A stretch of 64,000 nt of DNA. It comes from Jiella soli. GTDB lineage: Bacteria; Pseudomonadota; Alphaproteobacteria; Rhizobiales; Rhizobiaceae. Location of the stretch: the NCBI RefSeq assembly GCF_020615385.1, contig NZ_JAJAVB010000025.1, positions 395,296 through 459,295 on the forward strand, in the 5' to 3' direction. Shown here in pieces: positions 27,145 to 36,382 of this stretch. The translations under genes were made by a program, and so were the position numbers. The notes beneath the pieces are model-generated. The model worked only from the letters and a program-made list of their open reading frames with translations, did no database searches and was not told where the DNA came from. Numbering within the stretch: the stretch's first letter is position 1; each line of letters starts with the position of its first letter.

Positions 27145-28622
27145 TGGCCGCGACCGACCTCCGCACGATCCGCTTTATCCTGAACGGCGAGGAGCGCAGC
27201 GTCGCCGGCGCTCCGCCGACAACCACCGTGCTCGAATATCTGCGCCGGACGGAGCGCCTGACCGGCACCAAGGAAGGCTGCGCGGAAGGCGACTGCGGCG
27301 CCTGCACGGTCCTGATCGCCGAGCCGGACGGGGCCGGAGGGCTGCATCGCCGGGCGGTCAACGCCTGCATCCAGTTCCTGCCCGCGATGAACGGGCGCGC
27401 GGTCGAGACCGTCGAGCATCTCGGCAGGGACGGCGTGCATCCGCTCCAACAGGCCATGGTCGAGAAGCACGCCAGCCAGTGCGGCTTCTGCACGCCGGGC
27501 TTCGTCATGCAGCTCTATGCCGGCTGGCTGACCGGCGCGATGAGCGATCGACAGTCGGTCAAGGATCTCGTCGCGGGGAATTTGTGCCGCTGCACCGGCT
27601 ACGGCCCGATCATCGATGCCGGGCTCGAACTCGCCGCATGCCCCGTGCCGGACACGGCGGAGGCGGATGCCGGGCTGGCCACGCGGCTCGCCGAGATGGA
27701 AGGCAAGGGCGTCTTCGCCTACGAGGCGGCCGGGGGGCGCTGGTATGCTCCGACCAATGTCGACGATCTCGCCGACACCTATGCGGCGCATCCGGACGCC
27801 GTGCTCGTCGCCGGCGCAACCGATGTCGGCCTCTGGGTGACCAAACAGCATCGCGACCTGCCGCTGATCATCGACGTCTCCAAGGTGCGCGACCTGACGA
27901 TGGTCGAGGAACGCCAGGACAAGCTCTATCTCGGCGCGGCCGTGACCCATCGCATGGCGCGCGAGGCGCTGTCCGGCGTCCATCCGGACCTCGGCGAGAT
28001 GCTCAGGCGCTTTGCCGGCTATCAGATCCGCAATGCCGGCACGGTCGGCGGCAACATCGCCAACGGCTCGCCGATCGGCGACCTGCCGCCCTGCCTGATC
28101 GCGCTCGGCAGCCGGCTGTTCCTCAGGAAAGGCGACGGCATCAGGGCGATCGCGCTCGAGGACTTCTTTATCGACTATGGCAGGCAGGACCGAGAACCGG
28201 GCGAGTTCGTCGCCGCCGTCGAGGTGCCGCGGCTGGCCGACAACCAGCGCTTTTTCGCGTACAAGATTTCGAAGCGCTTCGATTCCGACATCTCGGCGGT
28301 GATGGCGGCCTTCCGCCTGACCATCGACGGAGAGATCGTGTCCGACGCCCGGCTCGCCTTCGGCGGCATGGCCGGCACTCCCAGGCGGGCGCCGAAGGCG
28401 GAGGCGGCGCTGATCGGCAGACGCTTCGGCGAGGCGTCGGTGGCGGCGGCCATGGCCGCGCTCGCCGAGGATTTTTCGCCGCTCACCGACATGCGCGCCT
28501 CCGATTCCTATCGCCTGAAGTCCGCACAAAATCTTCTGAAGCGCTTCCAGCTCGAACAGGCCGGCGAGGTCACCCAGCGCATTGCGTCGTGGGGCCTTTC
28601 CGACATCGCGGAGGTGGCGTGA
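27144..28622 (+). CDS. xdhA: Xanthine dehydrogenase small subunit (2Fe-2S/FAD)
   Basis: 492-residue electron-transfer subunit. The N-terminal plant-type 2Fe-2S domain has CAEGDCGACTVL and a further Cys. The second 2Fe-2S domain has QCGFCTPGF and LCRCTGY. The rest is the FAD domain with VGGNIANGSPIGDLPP and a CO-dehydrogenase flavoprotein C-terminal domain. It passes electrons from the molybdenum subunit to NAD+. Overlaps uraH (TGATG) and xdhB (one base), so all three are likely co-translated. Confidence 0.96.
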   Translation: MAATDLRTIRFILNGEERSVAGAPPTTTVLEYLRRTERLTGTKEGCAEGDCGACTVLIAEPDGAGGLHRRAVNACIQFLPAMNGRAVETVEHLGRDGVHPLQQAMVEKHASQCGFCTPGFVMQLYAGWLTGAMSDRQSVKDLVAGNLCRCTGYGPIIDAGLELAACPVPDTAEADAGLATRLAEMEGKGVFAYEAAGGRWYAPTNVDDLADTYAAHPDAVLVAGATDVGLWVTKQHRDLPLIIDVSKVRDLTMVEERQDKLYLGAAVTHRMAREALSGVHPDLGEMLRRFAGYQIRNAGTVGGNIANGSPIGDLPPCLIALGSRLFLRKGDGIRAIALEDFFIDYGRQDREPGEFVAAVEVPRLADNQRFFAYKISKRFDSDISAVMAAFRLTIDGEIVSDARLAFGGMAGTPRRAPKAEAALIGRRFGEASVAAAMAALAEDFSPLTDMRASDSYRLKSAQNLLKRFQLEQAGEVTQRIASWGLSDIAEVA

Positions 28623-31045
28623 TGGACGAGACCCGCATCCAGGACCGCTCCGGCGCGGGCGAACCCGGCATCGCCGAACTCGGCGAGCGGCCGCCGGGCC
28701 AGGAGCAGTCGATCCGCGGCGGCGTGCGCTCGCCGCTTCCCCATGACAGCGGCCTGAAGCATGTCACCGGGGCCGCGCGCTATACCGACGATGATCCGGA
28801 ACTGCCGGGAACGCTGCAGATCTACATCGCCATGTCGGCCAGGGCCCATGCGCAAATCCGGTCGATCGACCTGTCGGCGGTCAGGACGGCGCCCGGTGTC
28901 GTGGCGGTGCTGACGGCAGAGGATATTCCCGGTCAGAACGACTACTCGCCGGTCTTCGGCGACGATCCGATCTTTCCGCCGCATGCGGGCGAGGCGGCGG
29001 TGGTCCAGTATGTCGGCCAGCCGCTCTTCGCCGTCGCGGCCGAGAGCTGGAAGGGAGCCCGCGCGGCAGCTCAGCTCGCCAAGATAGACTACGAGGACCG
29101 TCAGGCGGCGATCTCGATCGACGACGCCATCTCGCTTGCGGACGCGTCGGGCCGGGATCTGCTCGACCCGCACGAGATGCGGCTTGGCGAGGTCGATGCG
29201 GCGCTCGCCTCTGCCCCGCGGCGGATCTCCGGCCGGGTCGAGGTCGGCGGCCAGGACCACTTCTATCTCGAAGGCCAGGTCGCCTATGCCGTGCCGCTGG
29301 AGGACGGCGACGTCCTGGTGCGGTCCTCGACCCAGCATCCCTCCGAGGTTCAGCACAATGTCGCGAAGATGCTGGGCCTGCCGGACCATGCGGTGACCGT
29401 CGAGGTCCGACGCATGGGCGGCGGCTTCGGCGGCAAGGAAAGCCAGCCGGCGCTGTTCGCCGCCGTCGCGGCGCTGGCCGCCGCGAAGACCGGCCGTCCG
29501 GCCAAGTGCCGGCTCGACCGCGACGACGACATGGAGATGACCGGCAAGCGCCACGAGGTCCGGATCGACTACCATCTCGGCTTCGACGAGGAGGGCCGGA
29601 TCGCCGGCGCCGACATGCGTCAATTCGTGCGCTGCGGCTATTCCTCGGACCTCTCCGCCGCGATCGCCGACCGGGCGATGTTTCACGCCGACAACGCCTA
29701 TGATCTCAAGGCCGCCCGCATCCATTCGCGCCGGCTGAAGACCCACACCGTCTCCAACACCGCCTTCCGCGGCTTCGGCGGTCCCCAGGGGATGGTCGGC
29801 ATCGAGCGCGCGCTCGACCGGATCGCCTTCGAGACCGGTCTCGATCCGCTCGACGTGAGGAAGCGGAACTTCTACCCCTCCTTCGACAGCGGGTCGGAGC
29901 CGTCCCTGACGCCGTACCGCATGGCGGTCACCGACTCGATCATCGCCGAACTGACCGAGGAGCTCGAAACCTCCTCGGATTATCGCGCCCGGCGCGCGGC
30001 GATAAAGACGTTCAACGCGACAAGTCCGATCCTGAAGCGGGGGCTGGCGCTGACGCCGGTGAAGTTCGGCATTTCCTTCACCACCGCGCATCTCAACCAG
30101 GCCGGCGCGCTCGTCCATGTCTACAAGGACGGCTCGGTGCATCTGAACCATGGCGGCACCGAGATGGGGCAGGGGCTCTTCACCAAGGTGGCGCAGGTCG
30201 TCGCCGAGGAGTTCCAGATCGACATCGACCGGGTGAAGATCACCGGCACGACGACGGCGAAGGTGCCGAACACCTCGGCGACGGCGGCGTCCTCGGGCTC
30301 GGACCTCAACGGCATGGCGGCGCAGGCCGCCGCCCGTACCATCAAGGACCGGCTGATCGACTATGCCGCCGAGCGGTATCACGTCCCGAAGGAGCAGGTG
30401 GTCTTCGAAGCCAATCGCGTCCGGATCGGCAATATGGAGAAGCGCTTCTGCGACCTCGTCGGCGAGGCCTATCTCGCCCGGATCTCGCTGTCCTCGACCG
30501 GCTTCTACGCGACGCCCGGCATCACCTATGACCGCGAGACCGCGTCCGGCACGCCCTTCTACTATTTCGCCTATGGCGCGGCCTGTTCGGAAGTCGTCAT
30601 CGACACGCTGACCGGCGAGTACAGGCTCCTGCGCGCCGACGTCCTCCACGACGTCGGCAAGTCGCTGAACCCGGCGATCGACATGGGGCAGATCGAGGGC
30701 GGCTTCATCCAGGGCATGGGCTGGCTGACGATGGAGGAATTGTGGTGGGACGCGTCGGGCCGCCTCAAGACCCACGCCCCCTCGACCTACAAGATCCCGA
30801 CCGCCAACGACCGTCCGGACGACCTCAGGATCAGAATCTGGGAGAAGGGCGAGAACCGCTCGGCGACGATCTACCGGTCGAAGGCCGTGGGCGAACCGCC
30901 CTTCATGCTGGCGATCTCGGTGTTCTCGGCGCTGACCGACGCCGTGTGTGCCGCCGGCGGGGGAAGGGGATTCCCGGACCTCGACGCGCCGGCGACCCCG
31001 GAGCGGGTGCTGAAGGCGGTGGAACAGGTGCGGGGGCTGGAGTGA
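28622..31045 (+). CDS. xdhB: Xanthine dehydrogenase molybdopterin-binding large subunit
   Basis: 807-residue molybdenum cofactor subunit that oxidises hypoxanthine to xanthine and xanthine to urate. It has the small a/b hammerhead domain (HDSGLKHVTGAARYTDD) and then the Mo-binding part with GGGFGGKES, the substrate-Arg region TAFRGFGG and the catalytic Glu in AVGEPPFM. The start is the ATG at 28622 at the xdhA stop; a frame reaching back to 26915 is spurious. It is separated from its maturation factor xdhC by a hicAB insertion. Confidence 0.96.
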   Translation: MDETRIQDRSGAGEPGIAELGERPPGQEQSIRGGVRSPLPHDSGLKHVTGAARYTDDDPELPGTLQIYIAMSARAHAQIRSIDLSAVRTAPGVVAVLTAEDIPGQNDYSPVFGDDPIFPPHAGEAAVVQYVGQPLFAVAAESWKGARAAAQLAKIDYEDRQAAISIDDAISLADASGRDLLDPHEMRLGEVDAALASAPRRISGRVEVGGQDHFYLEGQVAYAVPLEDGDVLVRSSTQHPSEVQHNVAKMLGLPDHAVTVEVRRMGGGFGGKESQPALFAAVAALAAAKTGRPAKCRLDRDDDMEMTGKRHEVRIDYHLGFDEEGRIAGADMRQFVRCGYSSDLSAAIADRAMFHADNAYDLKAARIHSRRLKTHTVSNTAFRGFGGPQGMVGIERALDRIAFETGLDPLDVRKRNFYPSFDSGSEPSLTPYRMAVTDSIIAELTEELETSSDYRARRAAIKTFNATSPILKRGLALTPVKFGISFTTAHLNQAGALVHVYKDGSVHLNHGGTEMGQGLFTKVAQVVAEEFQIDIDRVKITGTTTAKVPNTSATAASSGSDLNGMAAQAAARTIKDRLIDYAAERYHVPKEQVVFEANRVRIGNMEKRFCDLVGEAYLARISLSSTGFYATPGITYDRETASGTPFYYFAYGAACSEVVIDTLTGEYRLLRADVLHDVGKSLNPAIDMGQIEGGFIQGMGWLTMEELWWDASGRLKTHAPSTYKIPTANDRPDDLRIRIWEKGENRSATIYRSKAVGEPPFMLAISVFSALTDAVCAAGGGRGFPDLDAPATPERVLKAVEQVRGLE

Positions 31046-31103
31046 CCTCAGCCGACCTCCGACAATCCGTCTTGATGATACCGGAAAATGGTACTATCTG
31101 ACG

Positions 31104-31358
31104 GTGAGGAGGCGACACCGGCGCACGCTTGAGCAGGTTTTTGCCCGCCCCGTGATCGGGTCGATCCGCTGGAGCGACATCGAAGCGCTGCTTCGGGAGT
31201 TGGGTGCTGAAATCGAAGAGCGCGAGGGCTCCAGGATCGGTATCGTGATGTTTGGGGAGATCAGGGTGTTTCACCGACCGCATCCGACACCGGACACCGA
31301 CAAGAGTGCCGTTGTCGCTGTTCGGAAGTGGCTGGAGGCCAACGGGATTAAGCCATGA
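31104..31358 (+). CDS. hicA: HicA-family toxin
   Basis: 84-residue protein with the double-stranded RNA-binding-like HicA fold; HicA toxins cleave mRNA. It starts at a GTG at 31104. The usual active-site Gly-Ser-His is Gly-Ser-Arg here, with His residues instead in the following strand (VFHRPHP), a variant pattern I associate with one proteobacterial HicA subgroup. It overlaps the antitoxin gene by ATGA. Located 58 bases after xdhB, inside an otherwise purine-dedicated operon. Confidence 0.8.
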   Translation: MRRRHRRTLEQVFARPVIGSIRWSDIEALLRELGAEIEEREGSRIGIVMFGEIRVFHRPHPTPDTDKSAVVAVRKWLEANGIKP

Positions 31359-31696
31359 CAAAGAACATCATGGAAATCGAAGGGGAAAGGGCGATCGTGA
31401 CCTTTGACCCCGAGATCGGCATGCTCCGCGGCGAGTTCGTCGGCCTGAACGGTGGGGCGGACTTTTACGCCGACAGCATCGATACGCTTCGGGAAGAAGG
31501 ACGCACGTCACTGAAGGTCTTTCTCGACATGTGCGCCGAGCGGGGAATCGAGCCGCGCCGCAAGTTTTCCGGGAAATTCAACGTCCGTCTCGATTCCGGG
31601 CTTCATGAAGCCGCTGTCGCTGCCGCGCGGGCGCAGGACAAGAGCCTGAACGAATGGGTCGCCGAGGCGATCGAGATGGCGGCGAAGTCGGCATGA
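31355..31696 (+). CDS. hicB: HicB-family antitoxin
   Basis: 113 residues: a partially degraded RNase H-like domain (VTFDPEIGMLRGEFVGL, DSIDTLREEG, FLDMCAERG) and a C-terminal ribbon-helix-helix DNA-binding segment (GKFNVRLDSGLHEAAVAAAR...SLNEWVAEAIE). HicB neutralises HicA and normally represses its own operon through the C-terminal domain. The overlap with hicA secures coupled production. The operator would be expected just upstream of 31104; only a weak dyad is visible there. Confidence 0.87.
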   Translation: MTKNIMEIEGERAIVTFDPEIGMLRGEFVGLNGGADFYADSIDTLREEGRTSLKVFLDMCAERGIEPRRKFSGKFNVRLDSGLHEAAVAAARAQDKSLNEWVAEAIEMAAKSA

Positions 31697-31816
31697 TCGC
31701 CGCGACGAAAGAGCCTTGGATGTGATGCACCTCCCCCAGAAGAGGTATGGGATAACGAGGCTTCCGCGAATGGTGCGGCAGGTCGCATCTCTGCGCGCCG
31801 AGCCAGGAGAACGCAC

Positions 31817-32695
31817 GTGACCTCGCTCGCCGCGCTGCGTCGCGGTAGCCTTGCCGCCAATCGACCATCCATCCTCGTCACCGTCACCCGTGCCCTCGGC
31901 TCCACCCCGCGCGAGGCGGGGGCGCGCATGCTGGTGAGCCCGGATGACGTTGCCGGCACGATCGGCGGCGGGCGGTTGGAGTTCGACGCGATCGACCGGG
32001 CTCGCGCGATGCTCTCCGCGGGGGAGTCCGCGGCCACGATGGACGTGCCGCTCGGGCCCGAGATCGGCCAGTGCTGCGGCGGCCGGGTAATGCTCTCGCT
32101 GGAGCGTGTCGACGCCGAACTCCTGGTGCGGCTGGAGGCCGAGGCTGCGATCGAGCTTGCCGGGCGCCCGGCCGCGCTGATCTTCGGCGCCGGCCACACC
32201 GGCCGGGCGCTTGCGTGCGCGCTTGCGCCCTTGCCGCTGACCGTCCGGCTGATCGACAGCCGTCCGGAGACGCTTGCAGGTCTGCCGGAGAGCGTGGCGA
32301 CCGTCGCCGCCGCCATGCCCGAGGCCGAGGTCGATTCGGCGCCTAAGAGAAGCGCCTTCGTCGTCATGACCCACGACCATGCGCTCGACTTCCTCATCAC
32401 CGCAGCCGCGCTCGCACGCCCGGATGCCGCCTATGTCGGCATGATCGGCTCGGCGACCAAGCGCGAGCGCTTCCGCCGCCATCTCGCCGAGGAGGGCCGG
32501 GCCGGCGACATCGCGCGGCTCATCCTGCCGATCGGCGGCTCGGCGCTGCGCGACAAGCGACCCGAGGTGATCGCCGCGCTGACTGCCGCGGAAATCGCCA
32601 CCTGCCTCTTTTCGGATCAGGCGGAAAAGCTGCCGGCTCGCTTGGCAGCCGGCGCCGGGCAATGCCATAGTGCGGCAGGGACTCATAGGGGGTAA
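31817..32695 (+). CDS. xdhC: Xanthine dehydrogenase accessory protein XdhC
   Basis: 292-residue maturation factor that binds molybdenum cofactor, promotes its sulfuration and inserts it into XdhB. It has the N-terminal XdhC domain (VTVTRALGSTPREAGARM, GTIGGGRLE, CCGG) and the C-terminal Rossmann domain with FGAGHTGRAL and the MTHDHALD motif. GTG start at 31817 behind AGGAGA. It lies 121 bases after hicB and 12 bases before the transporter ATPase gene. Confidence 0.93.
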   Translation: MTSLAALRRGSLAANRPSILVTVTRALGSTPREAGARMLVSPDDVAGTIGGGRLEFDAIDRARAMLSAGESAATMDVPLGPEIGQCCGGRVMLSLERVDAELLVRLEAEAAIELAGRPAALIFGAGHTGRALACALAPLPLTVRLIDSRPETLAGLPESVATVAAAMPEAEVDSAPKRSAFVVMTHDHALDFLITAAALARPDAAYVGMIGSATKRERFRRHLAEEGRAGDIARLILPIGGSALRDKRPEVIAALTAAEIATCLFSDQAEKLPARLAAGAGQCHSAAGTHRG

Positions 32696-32707
32696 CGACG
32701 GATCGTC

Positions 32708-34252
32708 ATGGCGCCGCGACTTGAGCTATCGGGCATCACGAAGCGCTTTCCCGGCGTCGTCGCGAACGAATCCGTCTCCTTTGCCGTCGCGCCGGGAGAG
32801 ATCCACGCGCTTCTCGGCGAGAACGGCGCCGGCAAGTCCACCCTCGTCAAGATCATCTACGGCGTCCAGAAGGCCGACGAGGGCAGGATCGCCTTCGACG
32901 GCCGGCCGGTCGTCATCCACTCGCCGAAGGAGGCGCGGGCGCTCGGCATCGGCATGGTGTTCCAGCACTTCTCGCTGTTCGAGGCGATGACGGTCCTGGA
33001 GAACATCGCCCTCGGCATGGACGATCCGCCGCCGCAGCGCGAACTCGAGGCGCGGGTGCGGGACATCCTGAAGATCTACGACCTCGCGCTCGACCCGCAT
33101 CGCGACGTCCACACCCTGTCGGTCGGCGAGCGCCAGCGCATCGAGATCGTGCGGGCGCTGTTGCAGAACCCCAAGCTCCTGATCATGGACGAGCCGACCT
33201 CCGTGCTCACCCCGCAGGAGGTGGAGAAGCTGTTCGAGACGCTCAGGCGCCTCGCCTCGGAAGGCTGCTCCATCCTCTACATCTCGCACAAGCTGTCCGA
33301 GATCAAAGCGCTCTGCGAATCGGCCACCATTCTGAGAGGCGGCAAGGTCGTCGACACCTGCGATCCCCGCGCCGAGTCCGCCCGGTCGATGGCCGAGATG
33401 ATGATCGGCGGCAGCCTGAAGGACCTTGCCGGCAAGGATGCCGGCCTATCCGGGGCCGAACGGCTGGTGGTGTCGAACCTTTCGGCGCCGGGCGAGCCGC
33501 CCTTCGGCACCAGCCTCAAGAACCTCTCCTTCTCCGTCAGAAGGGGGGAATGCCTTGGGATTGCCGGCGTTGCCGGCAACGGCCAGAACGAGCTCCTGTC
33601 GGTGATCTCCGGCGAGCGCCAGGACGGGGTTTCCGGCACGATCACGATCGACGGGCGCGAGCTTTCCGGTCTTTCGGTCAGTGCGCGCCGTGCCGCCGGG
33701 CTCGCCAGCGTGCCCGAGGAGCGCAACGGCCATGCCGCCGTGCCGGCCATGTCGCTCGCCGAGAACGCCATCCTCTCGGCCCGCTCGCGCATGGGCCTTG
33801 CGAGCGGCGGCATCATGAAGCTCGGCGCCGCCCGGCGCTACGCATCGAAGGTTATCGAGGCCTTTTCCGTGAAGGCGACCGGACCGGGCGCGTCGGCCGG
33901 AAGCCTGTCCGGCGGAAACTTGCAGAAATTCATCATGGGCCGCGAGATCATGCAGGATCCGGCCGTGCTCGTGGTCTCGCAGCCGACCTGGGGCGTCGAT
34001 GCGGGAGCCGCGACCTTCATTCGCCAGGCGATGATCGATCTCGCCGCCAAGGGCGCGGCGATCGTTGTCGTCAGCCAGGATCTCGACGAGCTTCTGGACA
34101 TGTGCGACCGGATCGTCGTCATCAACGAGGGCCATTTGTCGGAGCCGATGAACGTTGCGGACATTTCCATCGAGCGGGTCGGCCTTCTGATGGGCGGCGT
34201 CCACGGCGCCCATGCGGCGACGGCTGACGCGGCGAGGGAGCGGGCGGCCTGA
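32708..34252 (+). CDS. Purine/nucleoside-type ABC transporter ATPase (duplicated, RbsA-like)
   Basis: 514 residues with two fused nucleotide-binding domains. Domain 1: Walker A GENGAGKST, signature LSVGERQRIEI, Walker B LLIMDEPTSVL. Domain 2: a degenerate Walker A (VAGNGQNE), an intact SLSGGNLQK signature and a modified Walker B (LVVSQPTWGVD), the usual asymmetry of BMP/RbsA-type ATPases. With the next three genes it forms an importer of the kind that takes up nucleosides or purine bases. Placement between xdhC and puuD/guaD strongly favours a purine substrate. The stop overlaps the permease start by one base. Confidence 0.93.
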   Translation: MAPRLELSGITKRFPGVVANESVSFAVAPGEIHALLGENGAGKSTLVKIIYGVQKADEGRIAFDGRPVVIHSPKEARALGIGMVFQHFSLFEAMTVLENIALGMDDPPPQRELEARVRDILKIYDLALDPHRDVHTLSVGERQRIEIVRALLQNPKLLIMDEPTSVLTPQEVEKLFETLRRLASEGCSILYISHKLSEIKALCESATILRGGKVVDTCDPRAESARSMAEMMIGGSLKDLAGKDAGLSGAERLVVSNLSAPGEPPFGTSLKNLSFSVRRGECLGIAGVAGNGQNELLSVISGERQDGVSGTITIDGRELSGLSVSARRAAGLASVPEERNGHAAVPAMSLAENAILSARSRMGLASGGIMKLGAARRYASKVIEAFSVKATGPGASAGSLSGGNLQKFIMGREIMQDPAVLVVSQPTWGVDAGAATFIRQAMIDLAAKGAAIVVVSQDLDELLDMCDRIVVINEGHLSEPMNVADISIERVGLLMGGVHGAHAATADAARERAA

Positions 34253-35412
34253 TGGCCTGGAGGCTGGAGCCCCGGCGCGAGGAAAGCCGGGCGATGATGC
34301 TCGCCGCGCCGGTGATCGCCGTCCTTGCGACGCTTGTCGCAGGGGCGATCCTCTTCACCCTTCTCGGTCACGACGGCTCCGGCGCGGTCTACGAGATCTT
34401 CGTGGCGCCGCTGTTCAATCCCTATCGCTGGCAGGATCTCCTGGTGAAGGCCGCGCCGCTGGCGCTGATCGCGATCGGGCTCGCGGTCGGCTTCCGCGCC
34501 AATATCTGGAACATCGGCGCGGAAGGGCAGTACATACTCGGCGCCCTTGCCGGCACCGGGGTCGCGCTGATGACGCTGGAGATGAGCGGTGTCTGGATCC
34601 TGCCGCTGATGATCTTCACCGGCATTCTCGGCGGCATGGCCTTCGCCGCGATCCCCGCCATCCTGAAGACGCGGCTGAACGTCAACGAGATCCTGTCGAG
34701 CCTGATGCTCAACTATGTGGCGATCCAGATCCTGTTCTATCTGATGCGGGGCCCCTGGAAGGATCCGGAAGGCTTCAACTTTCCGCAGACGGCGATGTTC
34801 TCGGCGGCCCAGACGCTGCCCATGGCGGTGCCGGGAACGCTCATCCATATCGGCGTGCCGATCGCCGCGGCGCTGGCGCTCGCCGCCTGGTTCCTGATCG
34901 CCCGCTCGATCACCGGCTTCCAGATCCGCGTCGTCGGCCTCGCGCCCAAGGCGGCGCGCTATGGCGGCTTCCGCCAGTCGGCGACGGTGTGGCTGGCGAT
35001 GCTCGCCGGCGGCGGCATGGCCGGGCTTGCAGGCGTCCTTGAAGCCGCCGGGCCCTTCGGCCAGATGGTGCCGCAGTTTCCGACCGGCTACGGCTACACC
35101 GCGATCATCGTCGCCTTTCTCGGCCGGCTCAACCCGCTCGGCATCCTCGCCGCGGCTCTCGTCCTGGCGCTCACCTATGTCGGCGGCGAAAGCGCCCAGA
35201 CCACGATCGGCCTGCCCGCGGCCGCGACCGGCGTGTTCCAGGCGATGATGCTGTTCTTCCTGCTCGCGGCCGACATGCTCGTGCGCTACCGGCTGAGATC
35301 CACCGGTCCGGTCGGCGGCCAGGCCCCGGCGACCAGCCCCGCGAGCGCGGCCGAAGGGCCCAAGCGCGTGGAGCGCCTGCCGCCCGCCGAGACGGAGGCG
35401 GTGACGCTATGA
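34252..35412 (+). CDS. Purine/nucleoside-type ABC transporter permease 1
   Basis: 386-residue inner-membrane permease of the BPD_transp_2 family with about eight to ten helices. It shows the family's AIGLAVGFRANIWNIGAEGQY segment and the coupling-loop region FQIRVVGLAPKAARYGG. A charged, Pro-rich cytoplasmic tail of about 40 residues ends the protein. Overlaps the ATPase (TGATG) and permease 2 (ATGA). Confidence 0.93.
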   Translation: MAWRLEPRREESRAMMLAAPVIAVLATLVAGAILFTLLGHDGSGAVYEIFVAPLFNPYRWQDLLVKAAPLALIAIGLAVGFRANIWNIGAEGQYILGALAGTGVALMTLEMSGVWILPLMIFTGILGGMAFAAIPAILKTRLNVNEILSSLMLNYVAIQILFYLMRGPWKDPEGFNFPQTAMFSAAQTLPMAVPGTLIHIGVPIAAALALAAWFLIARSITGFQIRVVGLAPKAARYGGFRQSATVWLAMLAGGGMAGLAGVLEAAGPFGQMVPQFPTGYGYTAIIVAFLGRLNPLGILAAALVLALTYVGGESAQTTIGLPAAATGVFQAMMLFFLLAADMLVRYRLRSTGPVGGQAPATSPASAAEGPKRVERLPPAETEAVTL

Positions 35413-36335
35413 CGCTTTCCCTTGCCATCGCGATCCTGATGACGATCGCGGGGGCGGCGACGCCGCTCCTCATCGCCGCCCTCGGCGAGCTGGTGGTCGA
35501 AAAGTCCGGCGTCCTCAATCTCGGCGTCGAAGGCATGATGCTGATCGGCGCGGTCAGCGGTTTCGCCGTCGGCTACACGACCGGCGTTCCCGCTCTCGGA
35601 GCCCTTGCGGCAATGCTGGCGGGGGCGCTCGCCTCGCTGATCTTTGCCGTCCTGACGCTCAGCCTGATGGCGAACCAGGTCGCGACGGGCCTCGCCCTGA
35701 CGATCTTCGGGACCGGCATCTCCGCGCTTCTCGGCGCACCCTATGTCGGCATCACCACGACGCGGCTCGGTCCGATCTTCCCCTCCTTTCTCGCCGAGGA
35801 TCCGGTCTTGCGGCTCGTCTTCGGCTATTCGCCTCTCGTCTATGCCGGCCTCGCCCTCACCCTCGCCGTCTGGTGGTTCCTCAAGCGCAGCCGGGCCGGC
35901 CTTATCCTGCGCGCGGTCGGGGAATCGGACGAGGCCGCCCATGCGATCGGCTATCCGGTCCTCAAGGTGCGCTATCTGGCGGTCCTCTTCGGCGGTGCGA
36001 TGGCGGGTCTGGCGGGCTGCTATTATTCGCTGGTGCTGACGCCGATGTGGGCGGAGCGCCTGACGGCCGGCCGGGGCTGGATCGCGATCGCCCTCGTCGT
36101 CTTCGCCTCCTGGCGGCCGGGCCGGGTGCTGGCCGGCGCCTATCTCTTCGGCGCGGTGATCACGCTGGAGCTGCAGTCCAAGGCCGCCGGCTTCAGTTTC
36201 TTCGCGCCCGAGCTTCTGGCGAGCCTTCCCTATCTCGCCACCATCCTCGTTCTCGCGCTCATCTCCGCGGGACGCCACCGCGCCAGCAGCGCCGCCCCGG
36301 CCTGTCTCGGCCGGCCGTTCAGGGCGAGCGCCTGA
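35409..36335 (+). CDS. Purine/nucleoside-type ABC transporter permease 2
   Basis: 308-residue partner permease with about eight to nine helices. The conserved GELVVEKSGVLNLGVEGMMLIGA opening and RAVGESDEAAHAIGYPV coupling loop mark it as the second subunit of BMP-dependent importers. Starts four bases inside permease 1. The gap to the binding-protein gene is 47 bases. Confidence 0.93.
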   Translation: MTLSLAIAILMTIAGAATPLLIAALGELVVEKSGVLNLGVEGMMLIGAVSGFAVGYTTGVPALGALAAMLAGALASLIFAVLTLSLMANQVATGLALTIFGTGISALLGAPYVGITTTRLGPIFPSFLAEDPVLRLVFGYSPLVYAGLALTLAVWWFLKRSRAGLILRAVGESDEAAHAIGYPVLKVRYLAVLFGGAMAGLAGCYYSLVLTPMWAERLTAGRGWIAIALVVFASWRPGRVLAGAYLFGAVITLELQSKAAGFSFFAPELLASLPYLATILVLALISAGRHRASSAAPACLGRPFRASA

Positions 36336-36382
36336 CCCGTCGCACCGCCATGCCCGTTCAACCGAATCCAAGGAGTTCGATG

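Noticed and set aside
28508-30775. 755-codon open frame antisense to xdhB
   Set aside because: High-GC shadow of a well-supported gene; its translation is low-complexity, rich in Arg, Asp and Gly, with no domain.
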